A stretch of 41,312 nt of DNA, taken from NCBI GenBank assembly GCA_009920765.1, contig RFZJ01000033.1, positions 1 to 41,312 on the forward strand, in the 5' to 3' direction. The position numbers and the translations under genes were made by a program. Shown here piece by piece: positions 16,433 through 24,609 of the stretch (the stretch's first letter is position 1; each line of letters starts with the position of its first letter). Below the pieces are notes generated by a model. That model was not told the DNA's origin and did not search any database. It worked only from the letters and a program-made list of their open reading frames with translations. Origin of the DNA: Planctomycetota bacterium (GTDB taxonomy: Bacteria > Planctomycetota > Planctomycetia > Gemmatales > Gemmataceae).

Positions 16433-17258
16433 TTATTTCTGATAGCCAAACCGTTTTCTTAAATAACGATCGCCCATTTTTCCATAATTGATTGGGTCAA
16501 ACCCAAGCAAGGGCCTGATAAATCCGGGAAAAATGGCATCACGCTGGCGTTTTAATATCACCTTCATAACCACTTCCATGCACTTTTCCAAAGGCCATAA
16601 TCTAAAGGGCAGCACCGGAGTTTTCGCAAGAACTTTACCATCCCCGCCCAAGATTCGCTGCCTTAAAGGTGTATCGATAAATCCGGTTGAGATGACCGAT
16701 AAATCCGGTTGAGATGACTCCAATATGCACTCCATCTCGATCCACTTCCATCCTTACGCTGTCTAATAATCCCTGCAATGCGAATTTACTTGCCCCATAA
16801 ATCGAATATTCCGGCACCCCTCTTCTTCCGGTAAGGCTGCTCATCGCAACAAAAGATCCCCGCGTTATTTTTAGAAAGGGAAGTGCATGATGCAGCAGAT
16901 ACAAGACGCCAAAGAAATTTACTTTCATCAGGTGTTCGATTGCATCAATCTTGGAATCTTCAAATGGTGCACGCATGGAAACACCCGCAGCAGCAAACAC
17001 CAGATCGATTTTCCCAAATTTAGCAATCGTTTCCTCTACCAAATGTTTCACCTGATGTTCTTCTGAAACATCTGCGGGTATCAGTAAAGGTGGAATTGCG
17101 GAAACTGGGAATGCTTTTTTTGCTTCTTCGAGCTTGGTAAGATCCCTTCCTGAAATAACCACGGCATATCCAAGAGCGGAAAGTTTCTTGGCGGTGGCAA
17201 GCCCGACTCCGGAAGATCCCCCAGTGATCAACGCAACTTTTTCGCCAGGTTTTGACAT
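16433..17258 (-). pseudogene. Short-chain dehydrogenase/reductase broken by a 22-bp tandem duplication
   Basis: The first frame (from ATG 17258) has the Rossmann motif TGGSSGVG, 'AAAGVS' in place of NNAG, the catalytic serine in MSSLTGRRG and the YGASK catalytic pair, then VISTGFI, after which it runs into an unrelated tail ending at 16635. A second frame (16735-16433) contains VISTGFIDTPLRQRIL and the normal C-terminus up to KRFGYQK. A perfect 22-bp direct tandem repeat at 16675-16718 causes the shift, since 22 is not a multiple of three. Removing one copy rejoins the two frames into one SDR of about 270 aa with no other defect. The frame downstream remains intact, so the event looks recent, reversible or artefactual. 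The natural substrate is unknown. An alternative GTG start lies at 17273. Confidence 0.85.
16675..16718. repeat. Perfect 22-bp tandem duplication inside the SDR gene
   Basis: Bases 16675-16696 and 16697-16718 are identical 22-mers beginning CGATAAATCC and ending GAGATGAC. They encode, on the minus strand, the VISTGFI segment of the short-chain dehydrogenase. The duplication shifts the reading frame by one base. Excision of one copy by slippage or recombination would restore the gene. Confidence 0.95.
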
Positions 17259-17360
17259 GCCTTTTCCAACCACTATACCCAGTTTTTGATAAATACTTTG
17301 GTTTTACTTTAGACTATATTGATTTAATTATAGGCGAGATTAAAACCATGGAGTGATTAT

Positions 17361-17807
17361 ATGACCGTAAAGCTCAAACTGCTCGGGATTATGCTGGTGC
17401 TTTTGCATTCCTTGAACCTTGAGGCCCAGGATTTAACTGCGGAGCAACAAATCCAGGAAGCTTCAAAGGTTTATGAACAGGCACTTACCCAGAAAAATGA
17501 ACCTTTATTGAAATCCATCCTTGCGGATAATTTCATCCTGACCACTGCATCAGGCAAGGTTCTTACCAAAAAAGACATGATGTTAAATCTAACCAAGGAG
17601 GGAACGAAGTACGATAAATTTGAATCTTCCGATGTGCGAATCAGCGTTTCGAATGATGCTGCGATAGAAACAGGTAAAGTTCATACCGTTGGAATTAGAG
17701 ACGGTAAGAAAATTACAGAGACTACCCGGTATACCGATTTTTGGGTCAAGGTTCAGGGCAAATGGCTTTTACTCGCAGAACACTCCAGTTTTATTAACAA
17801 TCCCTAG
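17361..17807 (+). CDS. Secreted SnoaL/DUF4440-like (NTF2-fold) protein
   Basis: A signal peptide (residues 1-23, cleavage after LEAQ) is followed by an NTF2-like domain with the DUF4440 layout: helix 'IQEASKVYEQALTQKNEPLLKSILADNFILTTASGKVLTKKDMML', then strands ending 'TRYTDFWVKVQGKWLLLAEHSS'. Such domains bind small ligands or act as isomerase-like enzymes; no specific residue pair can be assigned. The gene is divergent from the SDR gene with about 100 bp between them. It ends two bases from the convergent repeat-protein gene. Function unknown. Confidence 0.85.
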   Translation: MTVKLKLLGIMLVLLHSLNLEAQDLTAEQQIQEASKVYEQALTQKNEPLLKSILADNFILTTASGKVLTKKDMMLNLTKEGTKYDKFESSDVRISVSNDAAIETGKVHTVGIRDGKKITETTRYTDFWVKVQGKWLLLAEHSSFINNP

Positions 17808-17809
17808 CC

Positions 17810-18292
17810 TTACTTCTTCTTCGTACTTTTTTGGGTGTTTGCAGAACCATTTGTCCGCCCAAGGCCATCTTGAAACTTTACCGAACTACCTGAGGTTGAT
17901 GCACTTCCCGTTTTCCTTCCCAATTCATCATGAAATGAAATAGAATTTCCCGAGCGTTTGGCTTCGCCCTGCCTGCGGCCTGTATGGTCGTAGAAAGTGA
18001 CTTTATCCTTATCAATGTTTGCATGGCCATCGCTACGGCCCATTGCATCACTGAAACGAATACTGTCGCCTGAGATGGTACCTTTGCCAATGGTTCTACC
18101 ACGCTCATCGTGAAAAGTTACTGAATTTCCAGACCATTGCGCCCGCATGGAAGTACGACCCAGCGCATCTTTTAAAGTGGTGGGTTTGTCTCCTGATAGA
18201 AGTCCCACGGCGGCAGCCTGTTTCACCTGTTCATCGATGCCTTCTGCAGCATAGGGTATTAGAATGGTGAAAACTAAAGTTGAGATAAACAT
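17810..18292 (-). CDS. Exported six-unit YD-like repeat protein (160 aa)
   Basis: After a short signal-like N-terminus (1-17) and a linker, residues 41-160 divide into six consecutive 20-residue units with no gap. Their pattern is x-D-x-x-G-R, a glycine at unit position 15 in four of the units, and a phenylalanine at position 20 in the first five. This spacing matches the YD repeat of Rhs/teneurin proteins (Y-D-x-x-G-R ... G ... Y), with the usual tyrosine replaced by K/H/S/Y/H/Q. Unit boundaries are 41-60, 61-80, 81-100, 101-120, 121-140 and 141-160. The last unit is truncated into a lysine-rich tail (KSTKKK). No toxin domain is attached. Function is unknown; a carbohydrate-binding or cell-surface scaffold role is only an inference. 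Confidence 0.8.
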   Translation of the reverse strand: MFISTLVFTILIPYAAEGIDEQVKQAAAVGLLSGDKPTTLKDALGRTSMRAQWSGNSVTFHDERGRTIGKGTISGDSIRFSDAMGRSDGHANIDKDKVTFYDHTGRRQGEAKRSGNSISFHDELGRKTGSASTSGSSVKFQDGLGRTNGSANTQKSTKKK

Positions 18293-18447
18293 AATTTAAA
18301 AGCTCCCTGAGGTTACCTATATTCTTTCCATATATATCATTCGTTGGGAAGAGAAAATTATTTCAAAGAATCCATTTTTAATCGATTCAGGAACTCAGTA
18401 TATTATGGCATAAGTGTTATTGGATTCTTGATTTAAGGAGAAAAGAC

Positions 18448-18861
18448 ATGAAGTTTCGGATTTTATGCGCCATGGTCTTTTTGGGCTTGATAATTGGAAT
18501 GAACAAGGTCGGTTTAACAGCAAAAAGCGATGCCGCTGCGGATAAACCCTTAATGGTTTCCCACGATGTCTTCTTTTCTTTGAAGGAAGGTACTGCGGAA
18601 AATAAGAAAACCTTGGTCGAGGCCTGCCATAAATATTTGAAAGGCCATCCAGGCGAAGTTTTTTATAGTGCGGGGGTCTTGGCGGAAGATCTGAAACGAC
18701 CAGTGAATGATTTAAACTTTGATGTTGCCTTGCATATTGTTTTTAACGACAAGGCAAGTCAGGATAAGTATCAGGATGCACCCCGACATCTTGAATTCAT
18801 CGAGAAGAATAAATCTTTGTGGAAAAGTGTTCGTGTTTTTGATTCCTATGTTTCAAAGTAA
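18448..18861 (+). CDS. Secreted Dabb-domain (stress-responsive alpha/beta barrel) protein
   Basis: A strong AAGGAG precedes ATG 18448. Residues 1-25 form a signal peptide. The domain spans 'VSHDVFFSLKEGTAENKKTLVEACHKYL', then 'ALHIVFNDKASQDKYQDAPRHLEFIEK' and 'VRVFDSYV', the strand-helix-strand order of the Dabb family (PF07876), which dimerises as a small ferredoxin-like barrel. In planctomycetes exported Dabb proteins are common and their role is unknown. The downstream DUF1080 gene starts 22 bases after the stop, so they form an operon. Confidence 0.88.
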   Translation: MKFRILCAMVFLGLIIGMNKVGLTAKSDAAADKPLMVSHDVFFSLKEGTAENKKTLVEACHKYLKGHPGEVFYSAGVLAEDLKRPVNDLNFDVALHIVFNDKASQDKYQDAPRHLEFIEKNKSLWKSVRVFDSYVSK

Positions 18862-18883
18862 CCAAGAAAGGTTTTTAAAAATC

Positions 18884-19819
18884 ATGAAGATTAAATCTGT
18901 TGTATTTATGCTGGCCTTGGGTACCACCCTCGGTGCTGTATCGGTTGGTTTGACGGCTGAACGAGAAAACGGCCTGCTAAAAAAGATTTTCACCCGTCGC
19001 TCATCTACAAGTGTGAAAACCACTTCACCCACCAAGGAACCACCGATGGCTGCACCTGCGGGAACCGAACCCGCCAACAAGGGGGCAAAAAAACTGCCTG
19101 TGGGCCAACTTACTTCCTTCAAGGAAGATGCTGCAATTAATACCCTTACCAACGAGGAAAAATCTCTTGGCTTTGAGTTGATCTTTAATGGTAAAGATTT
19201 CAAGGGCTGGGATAACAAAGGCAACTGGGTGGTTGAAGATGGTGCAGTGGCCCGAAAGGATAAGGGCGGCGGCATTACTTACAACGTCAAGAAAGTTCCG
19301 GATAATTTTGAATTGCGTTTCGAATGGAAGGTTGGCAAGGGAAGCAATAGTGGTATCTATTACCGCCCTGGTCAGTATGAATATCAGATCCTTGACAACA
19401 AGGTTCATAACGATGGGAAAAACCCACGTACCAGTGCCGCATCTCTTTATTATTGCATGCCCCCTTCCAAGGATGCGACCAATCCTGTGGGCGAATGGAA
19501 CACAGGCCGTATTGTTTGCAAAGGGTCTGTAATCCAACACTGGCTCAATGGAGTTAAAGTGATTGATTTTGATTACAAGGATCCCAAGTATGCCTGGGAA
19601 GTTGAATTGCTCAAAGTTCGTGGTGCCAACCTTGATGCACGAGGTGCAAATTTCCACATTCAAGATCATGGCGATCCTGTCTGGTTCCGCAGTTTAAAGC
19701 TTCGTGAATTGAAGGATTCTGATCAGCTTGACAAAACCCCTGTAACTCCAGTGAAGATTGCAGAAGATATTGTGAAGCGTGAACAGGCTTACATTGATAA
19801 TTCCAAGAAGAAGAAGTAA
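18884..19819 (+). CDS. Secreted DUF1080 (3-keto-disaccharide hydrolase-like) protein
   Basis: The start is ATG 18884, where a signal peptide (MKIKSVVFMLALGTTLGAV) begins; longer readings overlap the Dabb gene. After a low-complexity Thr/Pro/Ala linker, about residues 30-85, the DUF1080 concanavalin-like fold starts at GFELIFNGKDFKGWDNKGNW and continues through 'DFELRFEWKVGKGSNSGIYYRPG' type phrases, 'GEWNTGRIVCKGSVIQHWLNG' and 'WFRSLKLREL'. Members of this family are glycoside-hydrolase-like proteins acting on 3-keto-glycosides; substrate here is unknown. A perfect hairpin terminator follows at 19842-19881. Confidence 0.92.
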   Translation: MKIKSVVFMLALGTTLGAVSVGLTAERENGLLKKIFTRRSSTSVKTTSPTKEPPMAAPAGTEPANKGAKKLPVGQLTSFKEDAAINTLTNEEKSLGFELIFNGKDFKGWDNKGNWVVEDGAVARKDKGGGITYNVKKVPDNFELRFEWKVGKGSNSGIYYRPGQYEYQILDNKVHNDGKNPRTSAASLYYCMPPSKDATNPVGEWNTGRIVCKGSVIQHWLNGVKVIDFDYKDPKYAWEVELLKVRGANLDARGANFHIQDHGDPVWFRSLKLRELKDSDQLDKTPVTPVKIAEDIVKREQAYIDNSKKKK

Positions 19820-19841
19820 GCCTAAAGAGTTAAGGATAATT

Positions 19842-19881
19842 AAGAAGGCCCGGGGAGAGTTTATTCTTCCCGGGCCTTCTT
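19842..19881. terminator. Bidirectional intrinsic terminator
   Basis: Bases 19842-19854 and 19869-19881 form a perfect 13-bp inverted repeat (AAGAAGGCCCGGG / CCCGGGCCTTCTT) around a short loop. It lies 22 bases after the DUF1080 stop and 20 bases before the convergent TIGR03032 gene ends. The flanks are moderately T-rich on the plus side (GTTAGTTTT), so it can terminate both transcripts. Confidence 0.9.
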
Positions 19882-19900
19882 GTTAGTTTTGCATCCTTGC

Positions 19901-21049
19901 CTAGGACTTCGGTTTTTCTTCGATTTCTTCGGATTGCTTGGGTATTTCCACATACTTCATCGCCTCATCGGGCAATTCGTAAGAACTATGGATCATTTCA
20001 AGTTCATCGTTTACCAGGTCTGGGCAGATGATGCCTTGAAGTATCTGTACGGCAAAGATTTCCTGCAGTGCATCTTCAAACTTAACAAATGCAACAACCT
20101 GCCCTGTTTGAATATTTACAACCCAAACGCCACTGTTGCGTTCGATGTTCTGCTCGGTGATGGGTATGCCACTGAATACTGCTGTTTCCCTTACCTGTGA
20201 TAACCCGATGAAGGCAAGGGGGCCAAAAAAGTCCAAGCCCCGGGTGAAGCCAGGCACCTTTACGATAGCCTCATGTTTGCCGGTTTTAGGGTCTACAATA
20301 GATAGTGTTCCTTTCCCGGATTCGAGGACCCAGAGTTGCCCGTTATGCCAGCGGGGCGAGTGGGGCATGGAAAGATTCCGAGTGATGATTTCCCCACTGG
20401 GCACATCCATCAAAATACCACCATCTTTTTTGTTGGCTCGCCAACCCGTGGGGGTATTTGTCTCCCCGAGGGCAGTAACATATTTAGGCATGCCATTCAC
20501 CATACCCATGCCGTTGAGATGGCATCGGTCGTTGGGTGAATACCCGGAGATGAAGCGTGGTTTCCAACGGGGTACAAAGCTGTTGACATTATCCAGGGTA
20601 CACAAGCATGAAAAACGGGTATTCACAATCCATAGTTCATTGTTGTTGCCATATGCCATTTCGTGGACAAGTATGTCGCCTGTGGTGTGGGATTCGCGGG
20701 GCATATAGCAGGCATCAACCCGGCCGATTGGTTCGCGTTTTTGCGCAACTGCCGGCATATTGCGAAAGTGGGAGATATGCCCCGGGGTTCCAATAGAGAG
20801 AATCTGATGATTGGCAGCCAAGCCCATCGGGGATTCAAATGCCCGGAAGTGGGTGTTCAGTTTGCCATCTTGTGGTCGGAGAAAAACCAGCTTTCCTGCT
20901 TGATAGGTGGTTACCGCCAGTGAAGAGCGTATCTCACTTAATATAAGGGGGAAGCTTTCGGTATGCACGCTTCGCAGTGGCGGCAGAGTATTAGCATCAC
21001 TTTTGGGGTTGGATTCGGATTTATTTTCCACTTGTTGTTTGGTGGTCAA
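19901..21049 (-). CDS. TIGR03032 family protein (propeller-like)
   Basis: The protein matches TIGR03032 along its length: 'SSLAVTTYQAGKLVFLRP', 'ELWIVNTRFSCLCTLD', 'SFVPRWKPRFIS', 'DRCHLNGMGMV', 'YVTALGETNTPTGWR', 'GGILMDVPSGEI', 'LSMPHSPRWHNGQLWVLESGKG' and 'FTRGLDFFGPLAFIGLSQVRE'. No signal peptide is present, so it is cytoplasmic. The family is found next to polysaccharide or peptidyl-modification genes, and its function is unknown. The start is TTG 21049, set by an ideal GGAGG six bases upstream; a TTG at 21076 lacks one. An acidic, lysine-rich C-terminal tail (EEIEEKPKS) is present. Confidence 0.88.
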   Translation of the reverse strand: MTTKQQVENKSESNPKSDANTLPPLRSVHTESFPLILSEIRSSLAVTTYQAGKLVFLRPQDGKLNTHFRAFESPMGLAANHQILSIGTPGHISHFRNMPAVAQKREPIGRVDACYMPRESHTTGDILVHEMAYGNNNELWIVNTRFSCLCTLDNVNSFVPRWKPRFISGYSPNDRCHLNGMGMVNGMPKYVTALGETNTPTGWRANKKDGGILMDVPSGEIITRNLSMPHSPRWHNGQLWVLESGKGTLSIVDPKTGKHEAIVKVPGFTRGLDFFGPLAFIGLSQVRETAVFSGIPITEQNIERNSGVWVVNIQTGQVVAFVKFEDALQEIFAVQILQGIICPDLVNDELEMIHSSYELPDEAMKYVEIPKQSEEIEEKPKS

Positions 21050-21138
21050 GCGAGCCTCCAGAGAATTTTTAAACAAGTAATTCCTATTACTTTATCGAAT
21101 GACTCATGAGATGCAAAGGCAGGCCTCATTTCAAGGCG

Positions 21139-22797
21139 TTACTTGGAGTCTTTCTTGTTTGCAGCTTTGCCTGCTTTGTTTCCTTTGGTTTCATTGCCAT
21201 CGGTGAATGGGGGATGCTCAAAAGGCACCGGCTTTGATGTGACTCGAGGGTCTTTTGCATCGGTGAGGGATTTCATCAGTTGAGATGAAAGCCTGGCTTT
21301 AGTTTCAGAATACTTGGGATTAAGTGCGACATTATTAATTTGATCAGGGTCGTTTGCAATATCGTACAACTCTTCCGCGGGACGCTTGCCAAAAGTGAAA
21401 TCATAGAGCCATTTCCATTTTGGATCATTGCGATGATGGATAAGCCAGGCCTTGGTGGGGCTTGCATCCATATCTGCAAAAGCAGTGTAGGTGACATTTT
21501 GCAGGCTGTTGAAATCAGGGGTCTCGGTTTCTGTGATACTTTTGGCAGAACCAAGTGGCATACGGTCGGGTTCGAAATTACGGATGTAAACAAATTCGGG
21601 GGTTCGCAGCGCCCGCATTGGATAAGGAAGATTACCCTCCCTTGCAGCGCCTACATGCCTTTCCCTGCCGGTGATCACCCAGTTTCTTGTTGGATCAATC
21701 TGGCCATCTTTTTCTGAACGAAGAAGAGGCAGCAGGGTTTTGCCGTACAACCCTCCTGGTGGTTTTACTCCAGCTACTTCCATGAAGGTGGGGGCGAGAT
21801 CGGGCAGCCTCACGAAGTCGTTGATGATTCTACCACCCTTGCCTCCGGGAACTCGGGCAATCATTGCTACGCCAACACCATGATCATAGAGATTGCATTT
21901 TCCGGAAGGCACGCCCGGCATGCCGTGGTCGCCGCTGATGATGATGAGGGTGCGATCAAGTTGTTTTTTTTCCTCAAGTTGTTGGAGAAGAACGCCCACA
22001 TAGGCATCAACCGCCTGGCATTCGCCCAGATAATCAGCGACATCCTCGCGGACCTCAGGAACATCGGGTAGAAACTTGGGGAGTTTTCCCTGAAGGGAGT
22101 CAGGTTCGATGTTCCAGAGTTTTTTCCCGGAACCCTTGACCCAGGTGCGGTGCGTGGTGGTCACGCCAAGAAAGTAATGCCAGGGTTTGCCCTGTTGATT
22201 TGCGGCATAGAAGTCTTCAAAGTTTTTGCTGACCTGGGAGAAGATTTCTTGGCGGGCTTGTTCGAGAGAGATACCTTTTTGAATGCGTGAGGTTACCTCC
22301 TCGGAGAAGTTATTGGGTGCTTTGCCTGCTTTTTCGTAAGCGTACTGCTGCCCGCCAAAGGGTGCATCTGCGGGCGTTCCAGGGCTCCAAACCTTGTACG
22401 ATTTGCCTATGTGATAACCACTATCCCGAATCATCAGCGGATAGGTTGGAATGGAGGAATCCCAGATGGCCCCGTTAAGAATGGCCCCCCGACCGGTGTT
22501 GAAAAAGTATCTTCCCGAAAGCAAGGAGCTTCTACATGGGGTGCAGGAGGGGGAGTTAACAAAGGCGTTTTTAAACAACACCCCTTCCCTTGCAACACGA
22601 TCGATATTGGGGGTTTTGACGACGTCGTTGATGGTGGGCCTGCCATCGATTCCCTTGTAGCAACCGGCATAACGGCCATAATCATCTGCAAAGATGAAAA
22701 GAATATTCCAGCGCGGTGCTGCTTCTTCTGCCTTGATGAAAGTGTTAAAAAGCAAGGCGGCAAAAATAGAGAGTAATAGCTTATTGGGTATGTTCAT
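21139..22797 (-). CDS. Exported type I sulfatase
   Basis: The 552-residue protein has a signal peptide (1-23), the metal-binding start 'NILFIFADDYG' (Asp38/Asp39) and the sulfatase maturation site C-T-P-C-R at residues 85-89, whose Cys85 is predicted to become formylglycine. Further active-site phrases are 'SGRYFFNTGR', 'GKSYKVWSPG', 'LIIISGDHGMPGVPSGKCNLYDHG' and 'WVITGRERH'. Sequence style recalls heparan-N-sulfatase/iduronate sulfatase-like planctomycete enzymes; the sulfated substrate cannot be read. The C-terminus is lysine- and asparagine-rich and probably flexible. No anaerobic maturase or formylglycine-generating enzyme gene is in the window. Confidence 0.95.
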   Translation of the reverse strand: MNIPNKLLLSIFAALLFNTFIKAEEAAPRWNILFIFADDYGRYAGCYKGIDGRPTINDVVKTPNIDRVAREGVLFKNAFVNSPSCTPCRSSLLSGRYFFNTGRGAILNGAIWDSSIPTYPLMIRDSGYHIGKSYKVWSPGTPADAPFGGQQYAYEKAGKAPNNFSEEVTSRIQKGISLEQARQEIFSQVSKNFEDFYAANQQGKPWHYFLGVTTTHRTWVKGSGKKLWNIEPDSLQGKLPKFLPDVPEVREDVADYLGECQAVDAYVGVLLQQLEEKKQLDRTLIIISGDHGMPGVPSGKCNLYDHGVGVAMIARVPGGKGGRIINDFVRLPDLAPTFMEVAGVKPPGGLYGKTLLPLLRSEKDGQIDPTRNWVITGRERHVGAAREGNLPYPMRALRTPEFVYIRNFEPDRMPLGSAKSITETETPDFNSLQNVTYTAFADMDASPTKAWLIHHRNDPKWKWLYDFTFGKRPAEELYDIANDPDQINNVALNPKYSETKARLSSQLMKSLTDAKDPRVTSKPVPFEHPPFTDGNETKGNKAGKAANKKDSK

Positions 22798-22933
22798 AAT
22801 ATCGCCTATTGAAACAAGAAAAGACAGATTGATGGAAAACAGTTTAAACTTAAGGCTGGGTGAAGTCCAGCCAACAACAAAGCCGATGGCAAAACCGCCT
22901 TCGAATTCTTGGGAGGGAAATTATTTGGCGTGA

Positions 22934-24466
22934 TTACTTGGCGTCGATCACTTTGATTTTAACCTTGCCCATGACTCTGATAACAGGAAGAAGTGGTGCA
23001 AGGGTTTGTTGATCGTGCCAGTTATGGTCTGCAATTTTTAAATGACCGGGGCCTACTACTCCCTCACCCAAGGTTGCATCCATTCCGACCCATGCATTTT
23101 GTACATAGACTTCAGTCCACATGTGAAACCCAAGTTGAGGCATACGGGTTTTTGAATCTTCCACATACACCAGCCCCAATGCAGTGCGCGAGGGAATGCC
23201 CGCAGCCCTGCACATTGCTGCCATCAGCATTGCGTGTTGCCTGCAATCGCCTTGAAGATCCTTGGCAATTTGTGCAGCAGTGGCAAAACCAACGGAGCTT
23301 GAACCCTTCATGTTGTCGAATACAAACCGTTCGATTTTACGCACCTTCTTCAATTCATCGGTTTCATTGCCCACGGCCTTTGCAGCCAGTTCCTTCACCT
23401 TGGGATCTGCGCTTTCGAGAAAGTAGCTTGAATCGAGAAAATCCTTGGTCGGTTGTTTATCCTCAAGCCCTACATTCCCCAGCACTTTGAGTTCGAACCA
23501 ACCATCATCCATTTTTGACAGTTTCTGTCTGCCATCCACGGTAAAGGCGGAGGCGCCTTCCAGGCTTTCAAGTTTAAATTGGTAGGTGACTTCCTCACGG
23601 TGGTGGACATCGCGGATTTTTTTGTCAAGCAGGATCATGGTATTAAGGCCGATGTCGGGGAGCACAGCCAGGTCACCATCATCTTTTTGGGCAAACTCCT
23701 TGGTGGTGCGATAGAGAAAGATGTTACCAATGCCCGGAAGCTCCATCACCGAGCGCTTGGGGATGAAATCATCGCCCACCCAGGAAACCATTTTGGGAAG
23801 TTGCAGTGCGCTTCCAAAGATGGTTACTTTGTCTGGTGTTACTTCATAGCGCATCAGCCCCATTTTTTCACGGGTGGCTTTTGCAGGGTTCTTTTTATCA
23901 GTTTCGAGGAAGTCCACTTCTTCCTTGGGGAAAAGCTCGGCTTGCATGCGAACAGTTTGCATCAGGCTAGGCTCAAAGTTGAGGTAGTCGAACTTGGTAC
24001 CCACCTTGGCTTTCATCAACAACGGTAGTTTTTCCTGCTTATAGACGCCAATGGCTTTGTCGTTCCAATTAAGGGCGCGAGGCTCGGGAACCCCAGGTAC
24101 TTTAAGCCATAGTTTTCCATCTTTCACTTCGCCTTCCTGGATCGCCTGACCCTTGTCGAGATGCTGGATCATGCGGAAGGATTTTATTTTACCTTCCTGG
24201 TCTTCAACCATTTCGGTATCCATTTTCATTGCGACCACAGATTTGTAGCGTTTGAGCATGAGTTGCATTTCGAGGCGGGATTCAAAATGTTTGGAGCCAT
24301 CAGGCTGGATGATTTCCTTGACGATCGAATGGAAGTTGCCGCAGCGTGTTCCTTCGAGGTAGGCTGCATCCCAGTTATCTTGAATGATGGTGGTTTTGGG
24401 AGTTTGAGCTAGGCAAAGTGAGAAGCAAAGAAGAATGCAGGGGATGGTTAGCAGATGTTTTCGCAT
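22934..24466 (-). CDS. Exported transglutaminase-like (cysteine protease fold) protein
   Basis: The start is ATG 24466 with GGAG ten bases upstream; the 66-base longer frame to 24532 precedes the signal peptide and is unlikely. The product (510 aa) has a signal peptide and a long beta-rich N-terminal region. It then has a transglutaminase core with Cys in GDCRQHAML (residue 408), His in GFHMWTEVYV (448) and Asp in GMDATLGEG (463). The triad is complete, so it may be an active protease, amidase or transglutaminase on periplasmic substrates. Such proteins are common in planctomycetes. It is read in the same direction as the sulfatase, 136 bp upstream of it. Confidence 0.93.
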   Translation of the reverse strand: MRKHLLTIPCILLCFSLCLAQTPKTTIIQDNWDAAYLEGTRCGNFHSIVKEIIQPDGSKHFESRLEMQLMLKRYKSVVAMKMDTEMVEDQEGKIKSFRMIQHLDKGQAIQEGEVKDGKLWLKVPGVPEPRALNWNDKAIGVYKQEKLPLLMKAKVGTKFDYLNFEPSLMQTVRMQAELFPKEEVDFLETDKKNPAKATREKMGLMRYEVTPDKVTIFGSALQLPKMVSWVGDDFIPKRSVMELPGIGNIFLYRTTKEFAQKDDGDLAVLPDIGLNTMILLDKKIRDVHHREEVTYQFKLESLEGASAFTVDGRQKLSKMDDGWFELKVLGNVGLEDKQPTKDFLDSSYFLESADPKVKELAAKAVGNETDELKKVRKIERFVFDNMKGSSSVGFATAAQIAKDLQGDCRQHAMLMAAMCRAAGIPSRTALGLVYVEDSKTRMPQLGFHMWTEVYVQNAWVGMDATLGEGVVGPGHLKIADHNWHDQQTLAPLLPVIRVMGKVKIKVIDAK

Positions 24467-24609
24467 GGTCGCTCCAATGTTTATCCAGGCCCGAAGGCAA
24501 AAATATATGGTAACTGATTTTCTCCGGTTCACAAGAATAAGTGAGGGAAAAATAAGCCTTAAGATAGCAGATTAAGCGTCGTTGGATTAATAACCACTAT
24601 AGTAAAAGC

